Source of the DNA: Chloroflexota bacterium
Lineage (GTDB): Bacteria; Chloroflexota; Anaerolineae; DTLA01
Assembly (NCBI GenBank): GCA_014874485.1
Contig: JADBJK010000017.1
Coordinates: forward strand, 34,894 to 98,893
Length of the DNA stretch: 64,000 bases
Direction: 5' to 3'
The notes beneath the pieces are model-generated. The model had not been told where the DNA came from and did not search any database. It saw nothing but the letters and a program-made list of their open reading frames with translations. Below, piece after piece: positions 1 through 9,818 of the stretch. Both the position numbers and the translations under genes were made by a program. Position 1 is the first letter of the stretch; the number at the start of each line of letters is the position of its first letter.

Positions 1-47
1 GGACGATGGACCTGGCGGGGGTGCGGGTGGAAGAAATCCACGTGTAG
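1..47 (+). CDS. 3' end of a truncated gene
   Basis: The last 14 codons of a gene that begins outside the window are visible, ending in the residues DLAGVRVEEIHV and a TAG stop. Too little is left to name the product. It lies 59 bases before the Fe-S membrane protein gene on the same strand and may share its operon. In related genomes that place is often held by a DUF362-type protein, but nothing here confirms this. Confidence 0.5.
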   Translation, partial: TMDLAGVRVEEIHV

Positions 48-106
48 GCATGTGGCCTGCAGCGGTCAGCAGTCAGCGGGGCTGACGGCTTCCATTGGAG
101 AGACGC

Positions 107-1615
107 ATGACCCCACAATCTTGGCGACGCATACGGCAGGCGGTGCAGATTCTCGCGGCGCTCCTGTTCGCATACCTGCTCCTGGGCACGCGGCAGGGCC
201 TGCCGACGTTCCTGCCGCACGACCTGTTCTTCCGCCTGGACCCGTTGGTGGGGGCCGCGGCCATGCTCGCCAGCAGGCGGTGGATTCCGGCGCTGGCACT
301 GGGGTTGGCGACCATCGCGCTGGCGGTGGTGACGGGGCGGGCGTGGTGCGGGTGGCTGTGTCCCCTCGGCGCGGTGCTGGACTGGATGTGCCCGCGCAAG
401 CCCGCCGCCCAGGATGACCCGCGCGGCAACTGGCGCACGGCGAAGCACGCCCTGCTGCTGGTCATCCTGTCCGCCGCGCTCCTGGGGAATCTGACCCTGC
501 TGATTCTTGACCCGCTCACCATCCTGTTCCGCACGATGACCGCGGCGGTGCTGCCCGCCGTCAACGCGCTGCTGATCGCGGCGGAGTCGGCGCTGTACGC
601 CATCGGGCCGCTGCAGCGACCGCTGGAGTGGGCGGACGGCATCCTGCGGGGCGCGGGGCTGGTGGGCGGCGAGCCGGCGTTCCAGCAGGGCATCGTGCTG
701 GCGCTGCTGTTCGGCGCAATCGTGGCGCTGAATGCGGTGCGGCCGCGGTTCTGGTGCCGCTACCTGTGCCCGCTGGGGGCGCTGCTGGGGCTTGTGTCCA
801 AGGTCGCGCTCGTGCGGCACCGGGTGGATGCGGACACCTGCATCGCCTGCGGCAAGTGCGCCCGCGCCTGTCCCACCGGCACGATTGACCCCGCGCGCGG
901 GTACGCCGCCGACCCCGCCGAGTGCACCCTGTGCCTGGACTGCGCGGCGGTGTGCCCGACGAACGCCGTGGGCTTTCACGGGCATCTGGTCCCCGCCGCG
1001 TGGCGCGACTACGACCCGTCGCGGCGGCAGGCGCTGCTGGCGTTGGGCGCGGCGGTGGCGGGGGTTGGCCTGCTCCGCGCCGCACCGGCCGCGCGGCGCG
1101 AGAGTCCGTGGCTCATCCGCCCGCCCGGCGCGCGGGAGAACGGCCTGCTGGACAAATGCGTCCGCTGCGGCGAGTGCATGAAGGTCTGCCCCACGTCGGG
1201 CCTGCAGCCAAGCCTGTTCGCGGCGGGGCTGGAGGGGCTGTGGACGCCGGTGCTGGTGCCGCGCCTGGGCTACTGCGACTACTCGTGCCATTCGTGCGGC
1301 CAGGCGTGCCCCACGGGGGCCATCCCGCTCCTGTCGCTGGACGACAAGCGGCGGGCGGTGCTCGGCGTGGCCTACATTGACGAGAACCGCTGCATCCCCT
1401 GGGCCGATGGCGTGGACTGCATCGTGTGCGAGGAGATGTGCCCCGTGCCCGAGAAGGCGATTCAACTGGACGTGCAGACGGTAACGCGGCCCGACGGTAC
1501 GGTGGCCGAGGTGCGGCGCCCGCGCGTCGTCCGCGAGCGGTGCATCGGGTGCGGCATCTGCGAGTACAAGTGCCCGCTCAACGGCGAGGCGGCCATACGG
1601 GTGCGGGCGGCGTAG
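107..1615 (+). CDS. NapH-like membrane protein fused to a poly-ferredoxin domain
   Basis: A predicted electron-transfer protein of 502 residues. The N-terminal half has several membrane segments and two NapH/YccM-type motifs, CGWLCPLG (C81, C85) and CRYLCPLG (C217, C221). Fe-S cysteine clusters follow at about 245-255 and 273-283. A stretch with twin arginines (R306-R307) and a hydrophobic run resembles an internal Tat signal. Four more cysteine motifs then follow up to the C terminus. The layout looks like NapH fused to NapG and suggests quinol-linked electron transfer at the membrane; the partner is unknown. ATG 107 is preferred because GGAG lies six bases upstream; a TTG at 95 is in frame but lacks such a site. 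Confidence 0.85.
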   Translation: MTPQSWRRIRQAVQILAALLFAYLLLGTRQGLPTFLPHDLFFRLDPLVGAAAMLASRRWIPALALGLATIALAVVTGRAWCGWLCPLGAVLDWMCPRKPAAQDDPRGNWRTAKHALLLVILSAALLGNLTLLILDPLTILFRTMTAAVLPAVNALLIAAESALYAIGPLQRPLEWADGILRGAGLVGGEPAFQQGIVLALLFGAIVALNAVRPRFWCRYLCPLGALLGLVSKVALVRHRVDADTCIACGKCARACPTGTIDPARGYAADPAECTLCLDCAAVCPTNAVGFHGHLVPAAWRDYDPSRRQALLALGAAVAGVGLLRAAPAARRESPWLIRPPGARENGLLDKCVRCGECMKVCPTSGLQPSLFAAGLEGLWTPVLVPRLGYCDYSCHSCGQACPTGAIPLLSLDDKRRAVLGVAYIDENRCIPWADGVDCIVCEEMCPVPEKAIQLDVQTVTRPDGTVAEVRRPRVVRERCIGCGICEYKCPLNGEAAIRVRAA

Positions 1616-2340
1616 ACAACGCCCAGGCGCGAAAGAGCGCGGGGCTGAACCCCCGCGCGGGGCTAAACCCCCGCGCTGAAAGGGCGAAGCCCCGTCGGGG
1701 CTGGTCGTAGCCCGCAGGGCTTTGTCCATTTAGCCCGATGCTTTAGCATCGGGCGGCGGGGGCGCGAGTGGGGGCCGTTCGGATCGCGAAACCCGCGAAA
1801 GGGCACGAAAGGCGCGAAAGGGCGCGGGGCTAAACCCCCGCGCTGAAAGGGCGAAGCCCCGTTGGGGCTGGGCGCAGCGTGCGTCCCCACGGGCAGCCCG
1901 CAGGGCTTTGTGCGTTCAGCCCGACGGCTTCAGCATCGGGCGGGGCGTTTGGACCACGAAATCCGCGAAAGGGCGCGAAAGGCGCGAAAGAGCGCGGGGC
2001 TGAACCCCCGCGCTGAAAGGGCGAAGCCCCGCTGGGGCTGGCCGTAGCCCGCAGGGCTTTGTCCGTTCAGCCCGACGGCTTCAGCCTCGGGCGGGGCGTT
2101 TGGACCACGAAATCCGCGAAAGGGCGCGAAAGGCGCGAAAGAGCGCGGGGCTAAACCCCCGCGCTGAAAGGGCGAAGCCCCGTCGGGGCTGGGCGCAGCG
2201 TGCGTCCCCACGGGCAGCCCGCAGGGCTTTGTCCGTTCAGCCCGACGGCTTCAGCCTCGGGCGGGGCGTCGCCGCGCGGGGCTAAACCCCCGTTGGGGCG
2301 GGGCGCAGCGTGCGTGCGTCCCAACCCGCCGCGTAGGGGC
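1616..2340. repeat. Array of about four 150-170 bp hairpin-rich direct repeats
   Basis: No gene is present in this stretch. A unit of about 150-170 bases recurs, marked by GGGCGAAGCCCCG near 1683, 1851, 2019 and 2171, with a shortened last copy. Each unit chains several hairpins: GCGCGGGG pairing with CCCCGCGC, AGCCCCG with CGGGGCT, and CCCGATG with CATCGGG. Open frames crossing it encode repetitive Arg/Pro/Gly-rich peptides and are artefacts. Confidence 0.85.
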
Positions 2341-2363
2341 GCAGCGTGCTGTGTCCCTACCTG

Positions 2364-3542
2364 CTAGATGATCCCCATCTCCTTCCCGACCTTCGCGAAG
2401 ATGTCCAGCACGCGGTCCATCTGCTCGTCGGTGTGGGTGGCCATGTAACTGGTGCGCAGCAGCGCCATGCCAGGCGGCACCGCCGGCGAGATGACCGGGT
2501 TGGTGTACACGCCCGCGGCGAACAGCGCCTTCCACGTCATGAACGTCTTGGTGTCGTCGCCGATGATGATGGGGATGATGGGCGTCTGGGTCTCGCCCAC
2601 GTTGAACCCCAGCGCCTTGTACCCCTTGCGCATCTTGTCGGCGATGGCCAGCAGTCGCTCGCGGCGCTCCGGCTCGGTCTGCATGATCTCCAGGGCCGCC
2701 AGGGCCGCTGCCGCGTTGGCCGCGGGGATGCTCGCGCTGAAGATGAGCGACCGCGCCGTGTGCTTGATGTAGTCAATCACCTTCGCCTTGCCCGCAATGA
2801 ACCCGCCCAGCGACGCGAACGACTTGCTGAACGTCCCCATCACCAGGTCGGCGTCGTCGTCCATGCCGAAATGGGCCGCCGTCCCGCGCCCCTCGCCCAG
2901 CACGCCGATGGAGTGGGCGTCGTCCACCATCAGGCGCGCACCGTACTTCTTGCAGATGGGGGCAATCTCCGGCAGCGGTGCGATGTCCCCGCCCATGCTG
3001 AAGACGCCGTCCACAACGACCAGTTTGCCCGCATCCTCGGGCAGCGACGCGAGGACGCGCTCCAGGTCGGCCATGTCGTTGTGGCGAAACCGCTTCATCT
3101 CGCCGAAGGCCAGCCGACAGCCGTCCACGATGCTGGCGTGGTCGTCGCGGTCGGTGATGACGAAATCGCCGCGCCCCACCAGCGACGAAATCGTGCCCAC
3201 GTTGGTCTGGTAGCCGGTGCTGAAGACGAGCGCGGCTTCCTTGCGCATGAACGCCGCCAGCCGCCGCTCCAGTTCCTCGTGCAGTTCCAGCGTGCCGTTG
3301 AGGAAGCGCGACCCCGTGCACGATGTCCCGTAGCGCCGAATGGCGTCCAGCGCGGCCTCGCGCACCTTGGGGTGCGTCGTCAGGCCCAGGTAGTTGTTGG
3401 AGCCGATCATGATGAGGCGGTGGCCGTTGATGACCACCTCTGTCCCTTCGGTATCCTGCAGCGGAATGAAGTACGGATAATACCCTGCCTTGCGGGCGTC
3501 TGCTGCCTGCGTAAACTGCTCACACTTCGCAAAGATGTCCAT
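2364..3542 (-). CDS. Alpha-oxoamine synthase (serine palmitoyltransferase / KBL-like PLP enzyme)
   Basis: A fold-type I PLP enzyme of 392 residues in the family of serine palmitoyltransferase, 2-amino-3-ketobutyrate CoA ligase and 8-amino-7-oxononanoate synthase. These enzymes condense an amino acid with an acyl-CoA and release CO2. The PLP lysine is K240 in [12 protein letters not shown], the cofactor aspartate lies in VDDAHSIG (about 207-208), and the GSNNYLGL motif is at 47-54. The N terminus (FAKCEQFTQ...GYYPYF) is closest to bacterial serine palmitoyltransferases as I recall them, so a sphingolipid-type product is possible. No threonine dehydrogenase or biotin gene is nearby to favour the alternatives. 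It lies 94 bases downstream of the amidohydrolase gene on the same strand. AGAGGG precedes the ATG. Confidence 0.85.
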   Translation of the reverse strand: MDIFAKCEQFTQAADARKAGYYPYFIPLQDTEGTEVVINGHRLIMIGSNNYLGLTTHPKVREAALDAIRRYGTSCTGSRFLNGTLELHEELERRLAAFMRKEAALVFSTGYQTNVGTISSLVGRGDFVITDRDDHASIVDGCRLAFGEMKRFRHNDMADLERVLASLPEDAGKLVVVDGVFSMGGDIAPLPEIAPICKKYGARLMVDDAHSIGVLGEGRGTAAHFGMDDDADLVMGTFSKSFASLGGFIAGKAKVIDYIKHTARSLIFSASIPAANAAAALAALEIMQTEPERRERLLAIADKMRKGYKALGFNVGETQTPIIPIIIGDDTKTFMTWKALFAAGVYTNPVISPAVPPGMALLRTSYMATHTDEQMDRVLDIFAKVGKEMGII

Positions 3543-3636
3543 TTCCCTCTCCCGAAATCCAGAATGACTTGCGGAGTCGCCTCCGCTTATTCCCGAAAAC
3601 CCGCCCGCGCCCCCGTGGTTACGGCCGACGTGCGGC

Positions 3637-5019
3637 CTACACCACCGGCCAGCGCGGGCTGACCCGCACGCCCGCCCGTTCGTACAGCGCCTCGGCCCGC
3701 GCCCGCGCCGTCTGCATCACCCGCTCCTCGTCCAGCGTCAGCACGCGCCCGTCGCGCACGACCGGCTTGCCGTCCACCACCACTAGCCGCACGTCGGCGC
3801 CGGTGGCGCAATGCACGACCGTGGACACGGGATTGGGCGACGGCGTCAGGTGCGGCTTGTTCATGTCCAGCACCACGAAGTCGGCCTTCTTGCCCGCTTC
3901 CAGCGAGCCGATTTCGTCCTCCCAGCCCAGCGCCTTCGCCCCGTTGATGGTGGCCATCTCCAGCGCCGTCTCGGCGGGCACGGTCTGCGGATCCAGCAGC
4001 CGCGCCTTCTGGAGATAGCACACCCAGCGCAGGTCGCGGAGCAGGTCGTAGGTGTTGTTGCTGGGGCCGCCGTCGCACCCCACGGACACGTTCACGCCCG
4101 CCTCCACCATCTCGGCGATGCGGGCGAACCCCGACGCCAGTTTGGAGTTGGACGCGGGGTTGTGCGTAACGTGCGTGCCCGTCTCGGCGAGCATGCGGAT
4201 TTCGTCGTCATCCACCCAGATGACATGGGCCAGGACGCGGCGCGGCCCCAGTAGGCCCACGTCCTGGGCGAACTCCACGGGCTTGCGCCCGTAGGTGCCC
4301 AGCAGGAACTCGCGGTCGGCGCGCACCTCGGCCAGGTGCACCGTGATGCCCATGCCGCGCTTGTCGGCCAGGCGCGCGATCTCGCGGTACAGTTCGGGGC
4401 TGACACCGCCGGGCGTCCGCGGGCCGAACCAGATTTTCACCCGCCCGTCGCCCGCGCCGTCCCACCGGTCAAAGGCGTCCAACGCCTGGCGCAGGCTGAC
4501 ATCGCGATCCTCGCGCATGCCCGGGTACATCCAGTCATCCTTGGACGCATAGGTGGCGGTGTCCATGACGATCTTGGACAGGACGCCGCGCATGCCCGAC
4601 TGGATGAGGGCCTCGGCGATGCCGTCCAGCCCGTAGCGTCCGGCGATCATGCACTCCAGGAAGGCCGTCGTGCCCGACTTGAGCATCTCCACCATGCAGA
4701 GTTCGGCGCTGGCGCGGCCATCGGCCTCGTCGTAGTTGCCCTGGAGCACCCAGACGCGCTTGCCCAGCCACTCTATGAGTTCCAGGTCGTCGGCGCAGCC
4801 GCGGATCATGGCCTGGGCCAGGTGCACGTGGGTGTCCACCAGACCGGGGATCACCACGTCGTCGCGCAGGTCTTCGCGGGGCTCGTCGGGGAAGGCCTGG
4901 GCCAGGTCGTAGGACTTGCCCACCGCGGCGATGCGCCCGTCGCGCACAAGGATGGCGCCGTCCTGGATGATGCGCCGGGCTTTGTCCACCGTAATCAGCG
5001 TGCCGTGCTCGTACAGCAT
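3637..5019 (-). CDS. Amidohydrolase of the MTA/SAH deaminase (chlorohydrolase) group
   Basis: A metal-dependent hydrolase of 460 residues of the TIM-barrel amidohydrolase superfamily. Family members deaminate or dechlorinate ring substrates such as S-adenosylhomocysteine, methylthioadenosine, guanine or triazines. Visible metal-site elements are HVH at 64-66 (after GLVDT), the HLAE segment near 237, the AH pair before IWVDDDE, and the aspartate in GCDGGPSNN. The N-terminal composite beta domain ([24 protein letters not shown]) is typical. The substrate cannot be read from the sequence. GGAGGG lies just before the ATG, and a good promoter is present upstream. The PLP synthase gene follows it. 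Confidence 0.85.
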   Translation of the reverse strand: MLYEHGTLITVDKARRIIQDGAILVRDGRIAAVGKSYDLAQAFPDEPREDLRDDVVIPGLVDTHVHLAQAMIRGCADDLELIEWLGKRVWVLQGNYDEADGRASAELCMVEMLKSGTTAFLECMIAGRYGLDGIAEALIQSGMRGVLSKIVMDTATYASKDDWMYPGMREDRDVSLRQALDAFDRWDGAGDGRVKIWFGPRTPGGVSPELYREIARLADKRGMGITVHLAEVRADREFLLGTYGRKPVEFAQDVGLLGPRRVLAHVIWVDDDEIRMLAETGTHVTHNPASNSKLASGFARIAEMVEAGVNVSVGCDGGPSNNTYDLLRDLRWVCYLQKARLLDPQTVPAETALEMATINGAKALGWEDEIGSLEAGKKADFVVLDMNKPHLTPSPNPVSTVVHCATGADVRLVVVDGKPVVRDGRVLTLDEERVMQTARARAEALYERAGVRVSPRWPVV

Positions 5020-5063
5020 GGTTTCCCTCCGTTGGGCGTAGGACTGTGGAGACGGTTAGGGGC

Positions 5064-5092
5064 ATTGTAGGCAAAGGGCATCGTGGGGTCAA
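5064..5092 (-). promoter_or_regulatory. Promoter for the amidohydrolase gene
   Basis: On the minus strand a -35 box TTGACC (5092-5087) and a -10 box TACAAT (5069-5064) are 17 bases apart. The start codon lies about 45 bases downstream of the -10. Confidence 0.7.
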
Positions 5093-5094
5093 AT

Positions 5095-5660
5095 CGGCGC
5101 AGGCGGGGGGCAATTGTAGGGGCGCAATCGGTGGGGCGGGATTGGCGGGGGCAATTGGCGGGGGGCAATTGTAGGGAATTGTAGGGGCGCAATTCAATTG
5201 CGCCCCTACAATATGTTTCATTCAATTATTCCCGCAACATATCGCGGTTGAATTGCGCCAGCACGATGCGTTTCCGTTCAAATGGGACGCAATCGGCGGG
5301 GGCGGGATGGGCGTGGGGGCGCGATTGGTGGGGGCGGGATTGGTCGGGGCGAATCGTGGGGGGCGATTGTGGGGGGGATTGGCGTGGGCGCGATTGTGGG
5401 GGCGCGATTGGTGGGCCCAATTGTAGGGGCGCAATTCAATTGCGCCCCTACAATATGTTTCATTCAATTATTCCCGCAACATATCGCGGTTGAATTGCGC
5501 CAGCACGATGCGTTTCCGTTCAAAGGGGGCGCAATCGGTGGGGGCGGGATTGGCGTGGGCGCGATTGGGGGGGCGCGATTGGTGGGCGCAATTGTAGGGG
5601 CGCAATTCAATTGCGCCCTACAATATGTTTCATTCAATTGCGCCCCTACATGCGTTTCCA
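5095..5660. repeat. Repeat block with perfect GTAGGGGC palindromes
   Basis: No gene is present. A sequence of about 100 bases is duplicated 242 bases apart (ATATGTTTCATTCAATTATT at 5211 and 5453). Each copy is preceded by a near-perfect palindrome with 16-base arms around one base, at 5179-5211 and 5421-5453. A third copy at 5592-5623 has lost one C. Between them are G-rich, degenerate runs built on GGGGCGCGATTG. The block ends just inside the stop codon region of the pseudouridine synthase gene. Confidence 0.85.
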
Positions 5661-5661
5661 T

Positions 5662-6582
5662 TCAAATTTGCCCTTGGGCGCGGAGGCGGGCCAGGACGGC
5701 GGCCAGGTCGTCCGGCAGGGGAGCCTGAAACTCGCGCCATTCGCCCGTGGATGGAAGGCGGAACGCCAGCCGCGCCGCATGAAGGAACAGCCGCGGCGCT
5801 TTGGCCCGCTGCTTGCGGAAGCCGTACACCGGGTCGCCCACGATGGGGTGGCCGATGAAGGCCATGTGGATGCGAATCTGGTGGGTGCGGCCCGTGAGGG
5901 GGTGCACCTCCACCAGCGTGTGCGCGTCGTAGAATTCCAGAGCGCGGTACTCGGTCTGGGCCTGGCGCCCGCCGCGCGGCACCACCGCCATCTTCTTGCG
6001 CGCCCGCGGGTCCCGCCCGATGGGCGCGTCAATGAGGCCCGTCGGGGGCGACACGTGGCCTTCCACCAGCGCCAGGTACACCTTCTGCACCTCGCGCCCC
6101 TTGAACTGGGCCTGCAGGTCCCGCAGCGCCGCGTCGCCCTTCGCCACGACGATGAGGCCCGACGTGTCCTTGTCCAGTCGGTGGACGATGCCCGGGCGCA
6201 ATTCGCCGCCCACGCCTGCCAGGTCGGGGCAGTGGGCCAGCACCGCGTTGACCAGCGTGCCGCTGGTGTGCCCGAACGCCGGGTGCACCACCATGCCCGC
6301 GGGCTTGTTTACCACCAGGATGTCGGCATCCTCGTACACGATGTCCAGGGGAATCGGCTCGGGCGCGATGCTCACGTCCACGGGCGGGGGAATCTCCACG
6401 GAGATGGCGTCGCCCGGCTCCAGGCGGTACGAGGCCTTGACGACCGCGCCGTTGACCAGGATACGGCCCTCGTCAATCAGGCGCTGCACGGCTGCCCGCG
6501 ACAGGTCGGGCACGGCCTCGGCCACGTACTTGTCCACGCGGACGCCCCCGCGCTCGGCCTGAAGCACGATGCTGCGCTCCAT
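5662..6582 (-). CDS. RluA/RluD-family 23S rRNA pseudouridine synthase
   Basis: An enzyme of 306 residues that converts uridines to pseudouridine in RNA, most likely in 23S rRNA helix 69 as RluD does. An S4 RNA-binding domain occupies about residues 13-60 (VDKYVAEAVPDLSRAAVQRLI). The catalytic motif HRLDKDTSG contains the nucleophile D137. The start at 6582 is chosen because GGAGGACAC directly precedes it; an ATG five codons upstream lacks this. It follows the hybrid kinase gene by 21 bases on the same strand, so the two may be co-transcribed. Specificity among RluA, RluC and RluD is not settled by sequence alone. Confidence 0.9.
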   Translation of the reverse strand: MERSIVLQAERGGVRVDKYVAEAVPDLSRAAVQRLIDEGRILVNGAVVKASYRLEPGDAISVEIPPPVDVSIAPEPIPLDIVYEDADILVVNKPAGMVVHPAFGHTSGTLVNAVLAHCPDLAGVGGELRPGIVHRLDKDTSGLIVVAKGDAALRDLQAQFKGREVQKVYLALVEGHVSPPTGLIDAPIGRDPRARKKMAVVPRGGRQAQTEYRALEFYDAHTLVEVHPLTGRTHQIRIHMAFIGHPIVGDPVYGFRKQRAKAPRLFLHAARLAFRLPSTGEWREFQAPLPDDLAAVLARLRAQGQI

Positions 6583-6603
6583 GTGTCCTCCGTGCACGGT
6601 GGG

Positions 6604-9594
6604 CTACGCCCCCAGGGCCTCGCGCACTTTGCGGGCCAGCGCGCGCCTGGCGAAGGGCTTTTGCAGGAAGCAAGCGCCCTCGTCCAGAATGTGGTTGTGG
6701 GCGATGGCGTTTTCCGTGTAGCCCGACACGTACAGCACTTTTGCGTCGGGGCAGATTTCGGCCAGTCGCTGCGCCAGTTCGCGCCCGTTCATGCGCGGCA
6801 TCACCACGTCGGTGATCAGCAGGTCAATGCGGCCGCCGCATTTCCTCGCGGCCTGCAGCGCCTCGGCGCCGTTGCCTGCCTCCAGCACGGTGTACCCGAG
6901 CGAGCGCAGGATGCGCGCCGCCATCTGCCGCACAGGTGCGTCGTCCTCGGTAACCAGCACCGTCTCGCTCCCGCCGACCAGGTCTTCCTCCTGGGCCTGC
7001 GCGGGCAGGGGCTGCGCCGCCTCGGCCACCTGGCGCAGGTACACCTTGAACGTGGTCCCTACCCCAGGCTCGCTGTACACGTAGATATTCCCCTCGTGCT
7101 GCTTCACGATGCCGAACACGGTGGAAAGGCCCAGGCCCGTGCCCTTCCCCGGTTCCTTGGTCGTGAAGAACGGTTCAAAGATGCGCGACTTGACCTCGTC
7201 GGTCATGCCAACTCCCGTGTCCGTAACGGCGATGAGCACGTACTCGCCCAGGACGGCCCCCGGGTGGGTTCGCACGTAGGCGTCGTCCAGTATCACGTTG
7301 CTGGTCTCAATGGTCAGCGTGCCGCCGTCGGGCATGGCGTCGCGGGCGTTCACGGCCAGGTTCACCAGCACCTGCTCTATCTGCGCGGCATCGGCCCGGG
7401 TTGTCGCCGGCTTCGCGCCCGGGACGATGGCCAGGTCAATGTCCTCGCCAATGAGCCGTCGGAGCATCTTTCCCATGCCCCGGATGAGGTCGTTCAGGTC
7501 CACGATCTTCATCTCAAAAATCTGCTTGCGCGAGAAGGCCAGCAATTGCCGGGTGAGGTCGGCGGCGCGCGCCGCGGCGTCCAGAATCCCGTGCAGGTCG
7601 GCTGCTACCGGGTGCTTCTGTCCCACCGTCTCCAGCGCGAAGTTGGCGTAGCCGGAGATGGCCGTGAGGAGATTGTTGAAGTCGTGGGCCACACCGCCCG
7701 CCAGCCGCCCGATGCCCTCCATCTTCTGCGCCTGGAGCAGCCGATCTTCCAGCGCCTTGCGCTCGGTGATGTCCAGCCAGGCGCCCTGGTAATGGGCAAC
7801 CGTCCCATCGTCGGCCCGCACCGCCTCCGTATAACTCTCGGTCCAGATGACGGTCCCGTCTCGGGCCTGCACGCGGAAGGTCAGTTGGAAGGTGTCCTCG
7901 CCCGCAGCCGCACGCCGCGCCAACTCATCGGCCACGCGCTGGCGGTCTTCGGGGTGAACCAGGGCATACAACGACAGCGGCCCCGTCAAAATCTCGTCGC
8001 GCGTGTGGCCGAAGCGGCCGATGTTGTCGGAGACGAACTCCATGCGACAAGGGGCCTTGGCATCGCAGCGGAACAGGGCCACCGGGCTGTGCTCCACGAC
8101 CACCTTCGTCTGCCACAGGAGTTGCTCCAGGAGTTTGCGCTCGGTGATGTCGGTGAACACGGCCAGGGTGCCCACCTGGCGGTCGCCTTCCATGCGCGGG
8201 CCGCCGGCGATCTCCACGGTGATGCGCCGCCCGTCCTTGCGGATCAGGTCTACCTCGTAGCGGTCGCGCAAGCCCTGGCTGCGGCGCTCGGCGGCGGCCG
8301 CCTGAATCGCAAGGCAGTCCGGGGCCACGATGGCTGCCCACCCTTGGCCCACCAGTTCAGCCGGTGAGTTGTAGCCGAGGATGGCCGCCGCTGCTGCGTT
8401 GGCGAAGGTGAACCGCCCGTCCATGTCATCCGTGAGTATGCCTTCCATCATGCTTTCAATCAGTCCTTCGCTGAAGTCCTTCATTCGGCGGACCTCCTCT
8501 TCGGCTCTGCGGCGATCCGAATCTCGCCGTTGCAATGCTTCGGCCATCTGGTCAAATGCGAGCGCAAGTTGACCGATTTCGCTCCGTTCGTGTCCCCAAC
8601 GGACACGTGCGCCCAGGTCGCCCTCGGCAATGCTGCGGCTGGTAGCGATGATTCGCTGCACTGGCCGGACAATGCCCCAGCTCGACATGACCCAGGCGAA
8701 CGCGGCGCCCAGTAGCGCCACCGCGGTGAGCACGGCAACGTTGCCCACGAACGTGCGCTGCGCGGCGCCGAAAGCCCTCTCCGCCGGCACGGCTACGAAG
8801 ACGTGTACGTCTTGGCCGGCGCTCTTGACAACCAGCGTCGCCGCCGCGTATAGGCGCTCAACCCCATCATCCCCGCGGAGGATGCGCGTCCCGTCCTTGT
8901 GAGATTTCAGGACGCTGAACACCGGATCTGCATCCAGGGGCTGGCCCAGAATGCCTGCTACATTGGGCCAATGTGCCAACACCGCGCCGTCATGGGATGC
9001 AACTGCTAATGTCCATTCCTCGCCGAGTGCGTGCAAACGCACCAAGTCGTCCAGCCATGCCCAGTTCAGCCATGCGATCAGAACGCCGGCCGTGCGGCCT
9101 TGATCGTCGTATACGGGATAGGCCAGGGGCGACGAAGGTTGCCCCGTCAGCGGGTCTGGCTCCCACTGACCCACTGCCTGCGTCCGCGCCGCGACGGCCG
9201 ATTGGAACCAGGCGCGGTCTCCGAGCGATAGCCCCGTCAGCGCCTCCGCAGACGCACAGCGAACCCTACCATCGGTCTCAGCCAGCGCCAACACCCTGAT
9301 GCCTGGGTGCTCTTCCACTCCCTGTTCCAGTAGCGCGCCGCAGCCGGGTCCATGTCCCTGCAGGATAGCCGCCTGATGGTCAAGGGCATCCAGTAGCGTG
9401 ATCGCATCCTGAATGCGCTCATCCTGGCGGCTGGCAACATGCCTGGCCAATTCCATGGCCGCCTGTGCGAAATCGGCCTGTACCTGCTGCCGCTGGGATG
9501 TCAACGTGTAGGCCGACAAAGCCAGCGCGGGCACAAGCACGACGAGCAAAAGCAATGCGATATGAACCCGAAGGCTGCGAAGAGTCTGCAACAT
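6604..9594 (-). CDS. Membrane hybrid sensor histidine kinase (Cache-HAMP-PAS-PAS-HisKA-HATPase-REC)
   Basis: A 996-residue sensor. A membrane segment at about 10-30 and a second near 290-310 enclose a large extracytoplasmic Cache-like domain. A HAMP linker follows, then two PAS domains (second near 510-620), a HisKA domain with the phospho-acceptor in [11 protein letters not shown], an ATPase domain ([14 protein letters not shown]), and a C-terminal receiver with the aspartate in [13 protein letters not shown]. The HisKA/REC arrangement is like that of hybrid kinases that pass phosphate on to a separate protein. No separate response regulator is adjacent, so its partner is unknown. The signal sensed cannot be deduced. 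Confidence 0.92.
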   Translation of the reverse strand: MLQTLRSLRVHIALLLLVVLVPALALSAYTLTSQRQQVQADFAQAAMELARHVASRQDERIQDAITLLDALDHQAAILQGHGPGCGALLEQGVEEHPGIRVLALAETDGRVRCASAEALTGLSLGDRAWFQSAVAARTQAVGQWEPDPLTGQPSSPLAYPVYDDQGRTAGVLIAWLNWAWLDDLVRLHALGEEWTLAVASHDGAVLAHWPNVAGILGQPLDADPVFSVLKSHKDGTRILRGDDGVERLYAAATLVVKSAGQDVHVFVAVPAERAFGAAQRTFVGNVAVLTAVALLGAAFAWVMSSWGIVRPVQRIIATSRSIAEGDLGARVRWGHERSEIGQLALAFDQMAEALQRRDSDRRRAEEEVRRMKDFSEGLIESMMEGILTDDMDGRFTFANAAAAAILGYNSPAELVGQGWAAIVAPDCLAIQAAAAERRSQGLRDRYEVDLIRKDGRRITVEIAGGPRMEGDRQVGTLAVFTDITERKLLEQLLWQTKVVVEHSPVALFRCDAKAPCRMEFVSDNIGRFGHTRDEILTGPLSLYALVHPEDRQRVADELARRAAAGEDTFQLTFRVQARDGTVIWTESYTEAVRADDGTVAHYQGAWLDITERKALEDRLLQAQKMEGIGRLAGGVAHDFNNLLTAISGYANFALETVGQKHPVAADLHGILDAAARAADLTRQLLAFSRKQIFEMKIVDLNDLIRGMGKMLRRLIGEDIDLAIVPGAKPATTRADAAQIEQVLVNLAVNARDAMPDGGTLTIETSNVILDDAYVRTHPGAVLGEYVLIAVTDTGVGMTDEVKSRIFEPFFTTKEPGKGTGLGLSTVFGIVKQHEGNIYVYSEPGVGTTFKVYLRQVAEAAQPLPAQAQEEDLVGGSETVLVTEDDAPVRQMAARILRSLGYTVLEAGNGAEALQAARKCGGRIDLLITDVVMPRMNGRELAQRLAEICPDAKVLYVSGYTENAIAHNHILDEGACFLQKPFARRALARKVREALGA

Positions 9595-9692
9595 ACCCCT
9601 CCCCTTTGTGCCACGGTGATAGCGTTGACGGCAAGCGTCCGCCCGCCGGGGGGAATGGGCCGAGAGGCCGTGCTGGGCGGACTCACGGGGCT

Positions 9693-9721
9693 ACTTTATC
9701 ACACCTTGCACGCAAGTGCAA
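9693..9721 (-). promoter_or_regulatory. Promoter for the hybrid kinase gene
   Basis: On the minus strand TTGCAC (9721-9716) and TAAAGT (9698-9693) are spaced by 17 bases, about 100 bases before the kinase start codon. Confidence 0.55.
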
Positions 9722-9766
9722 CTGTTGTGGCGACACCAACACACGGGGCAGGTCGTAGGGGCGGGT

Positions 9767-9797
9767 CGTAGGGGCGGGTCTCAGACCCGCCCCTACG
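9767..9797. repeat. GTAGGGGC-ended palindrome
   Basis: A perfect inverted repeat with 14-base arms (CGTAGGGGCGGGTC) and a TCA loop lies between the kinase and the parvulin gene. A partial extra copy of its left arm precedes it. It belongs to the same family as the palindromes at 5179, 16087 and 42091. It could act as a bidirectional terminator, but it has no T tract. Confidence 0.8.
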
Positions 9798-9818
9798 ATC
9801 GATCACGATGCGTATGGG

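Noticed and set aside
5611..8367. Long plus-strand open frame of 918 codons
   Set aside because: It runs antisense to the pseudouridine synthase and hybrid kinase genes, starts in a repeat and has His/Arg/Gly-rich shadow composition without domains.
9767..9797. Strong intrinsic terminator
   Set aside because: The hairpin is perfect but has no T tract and belongs to a dispersed repeat family, so it is listed as a repeat.
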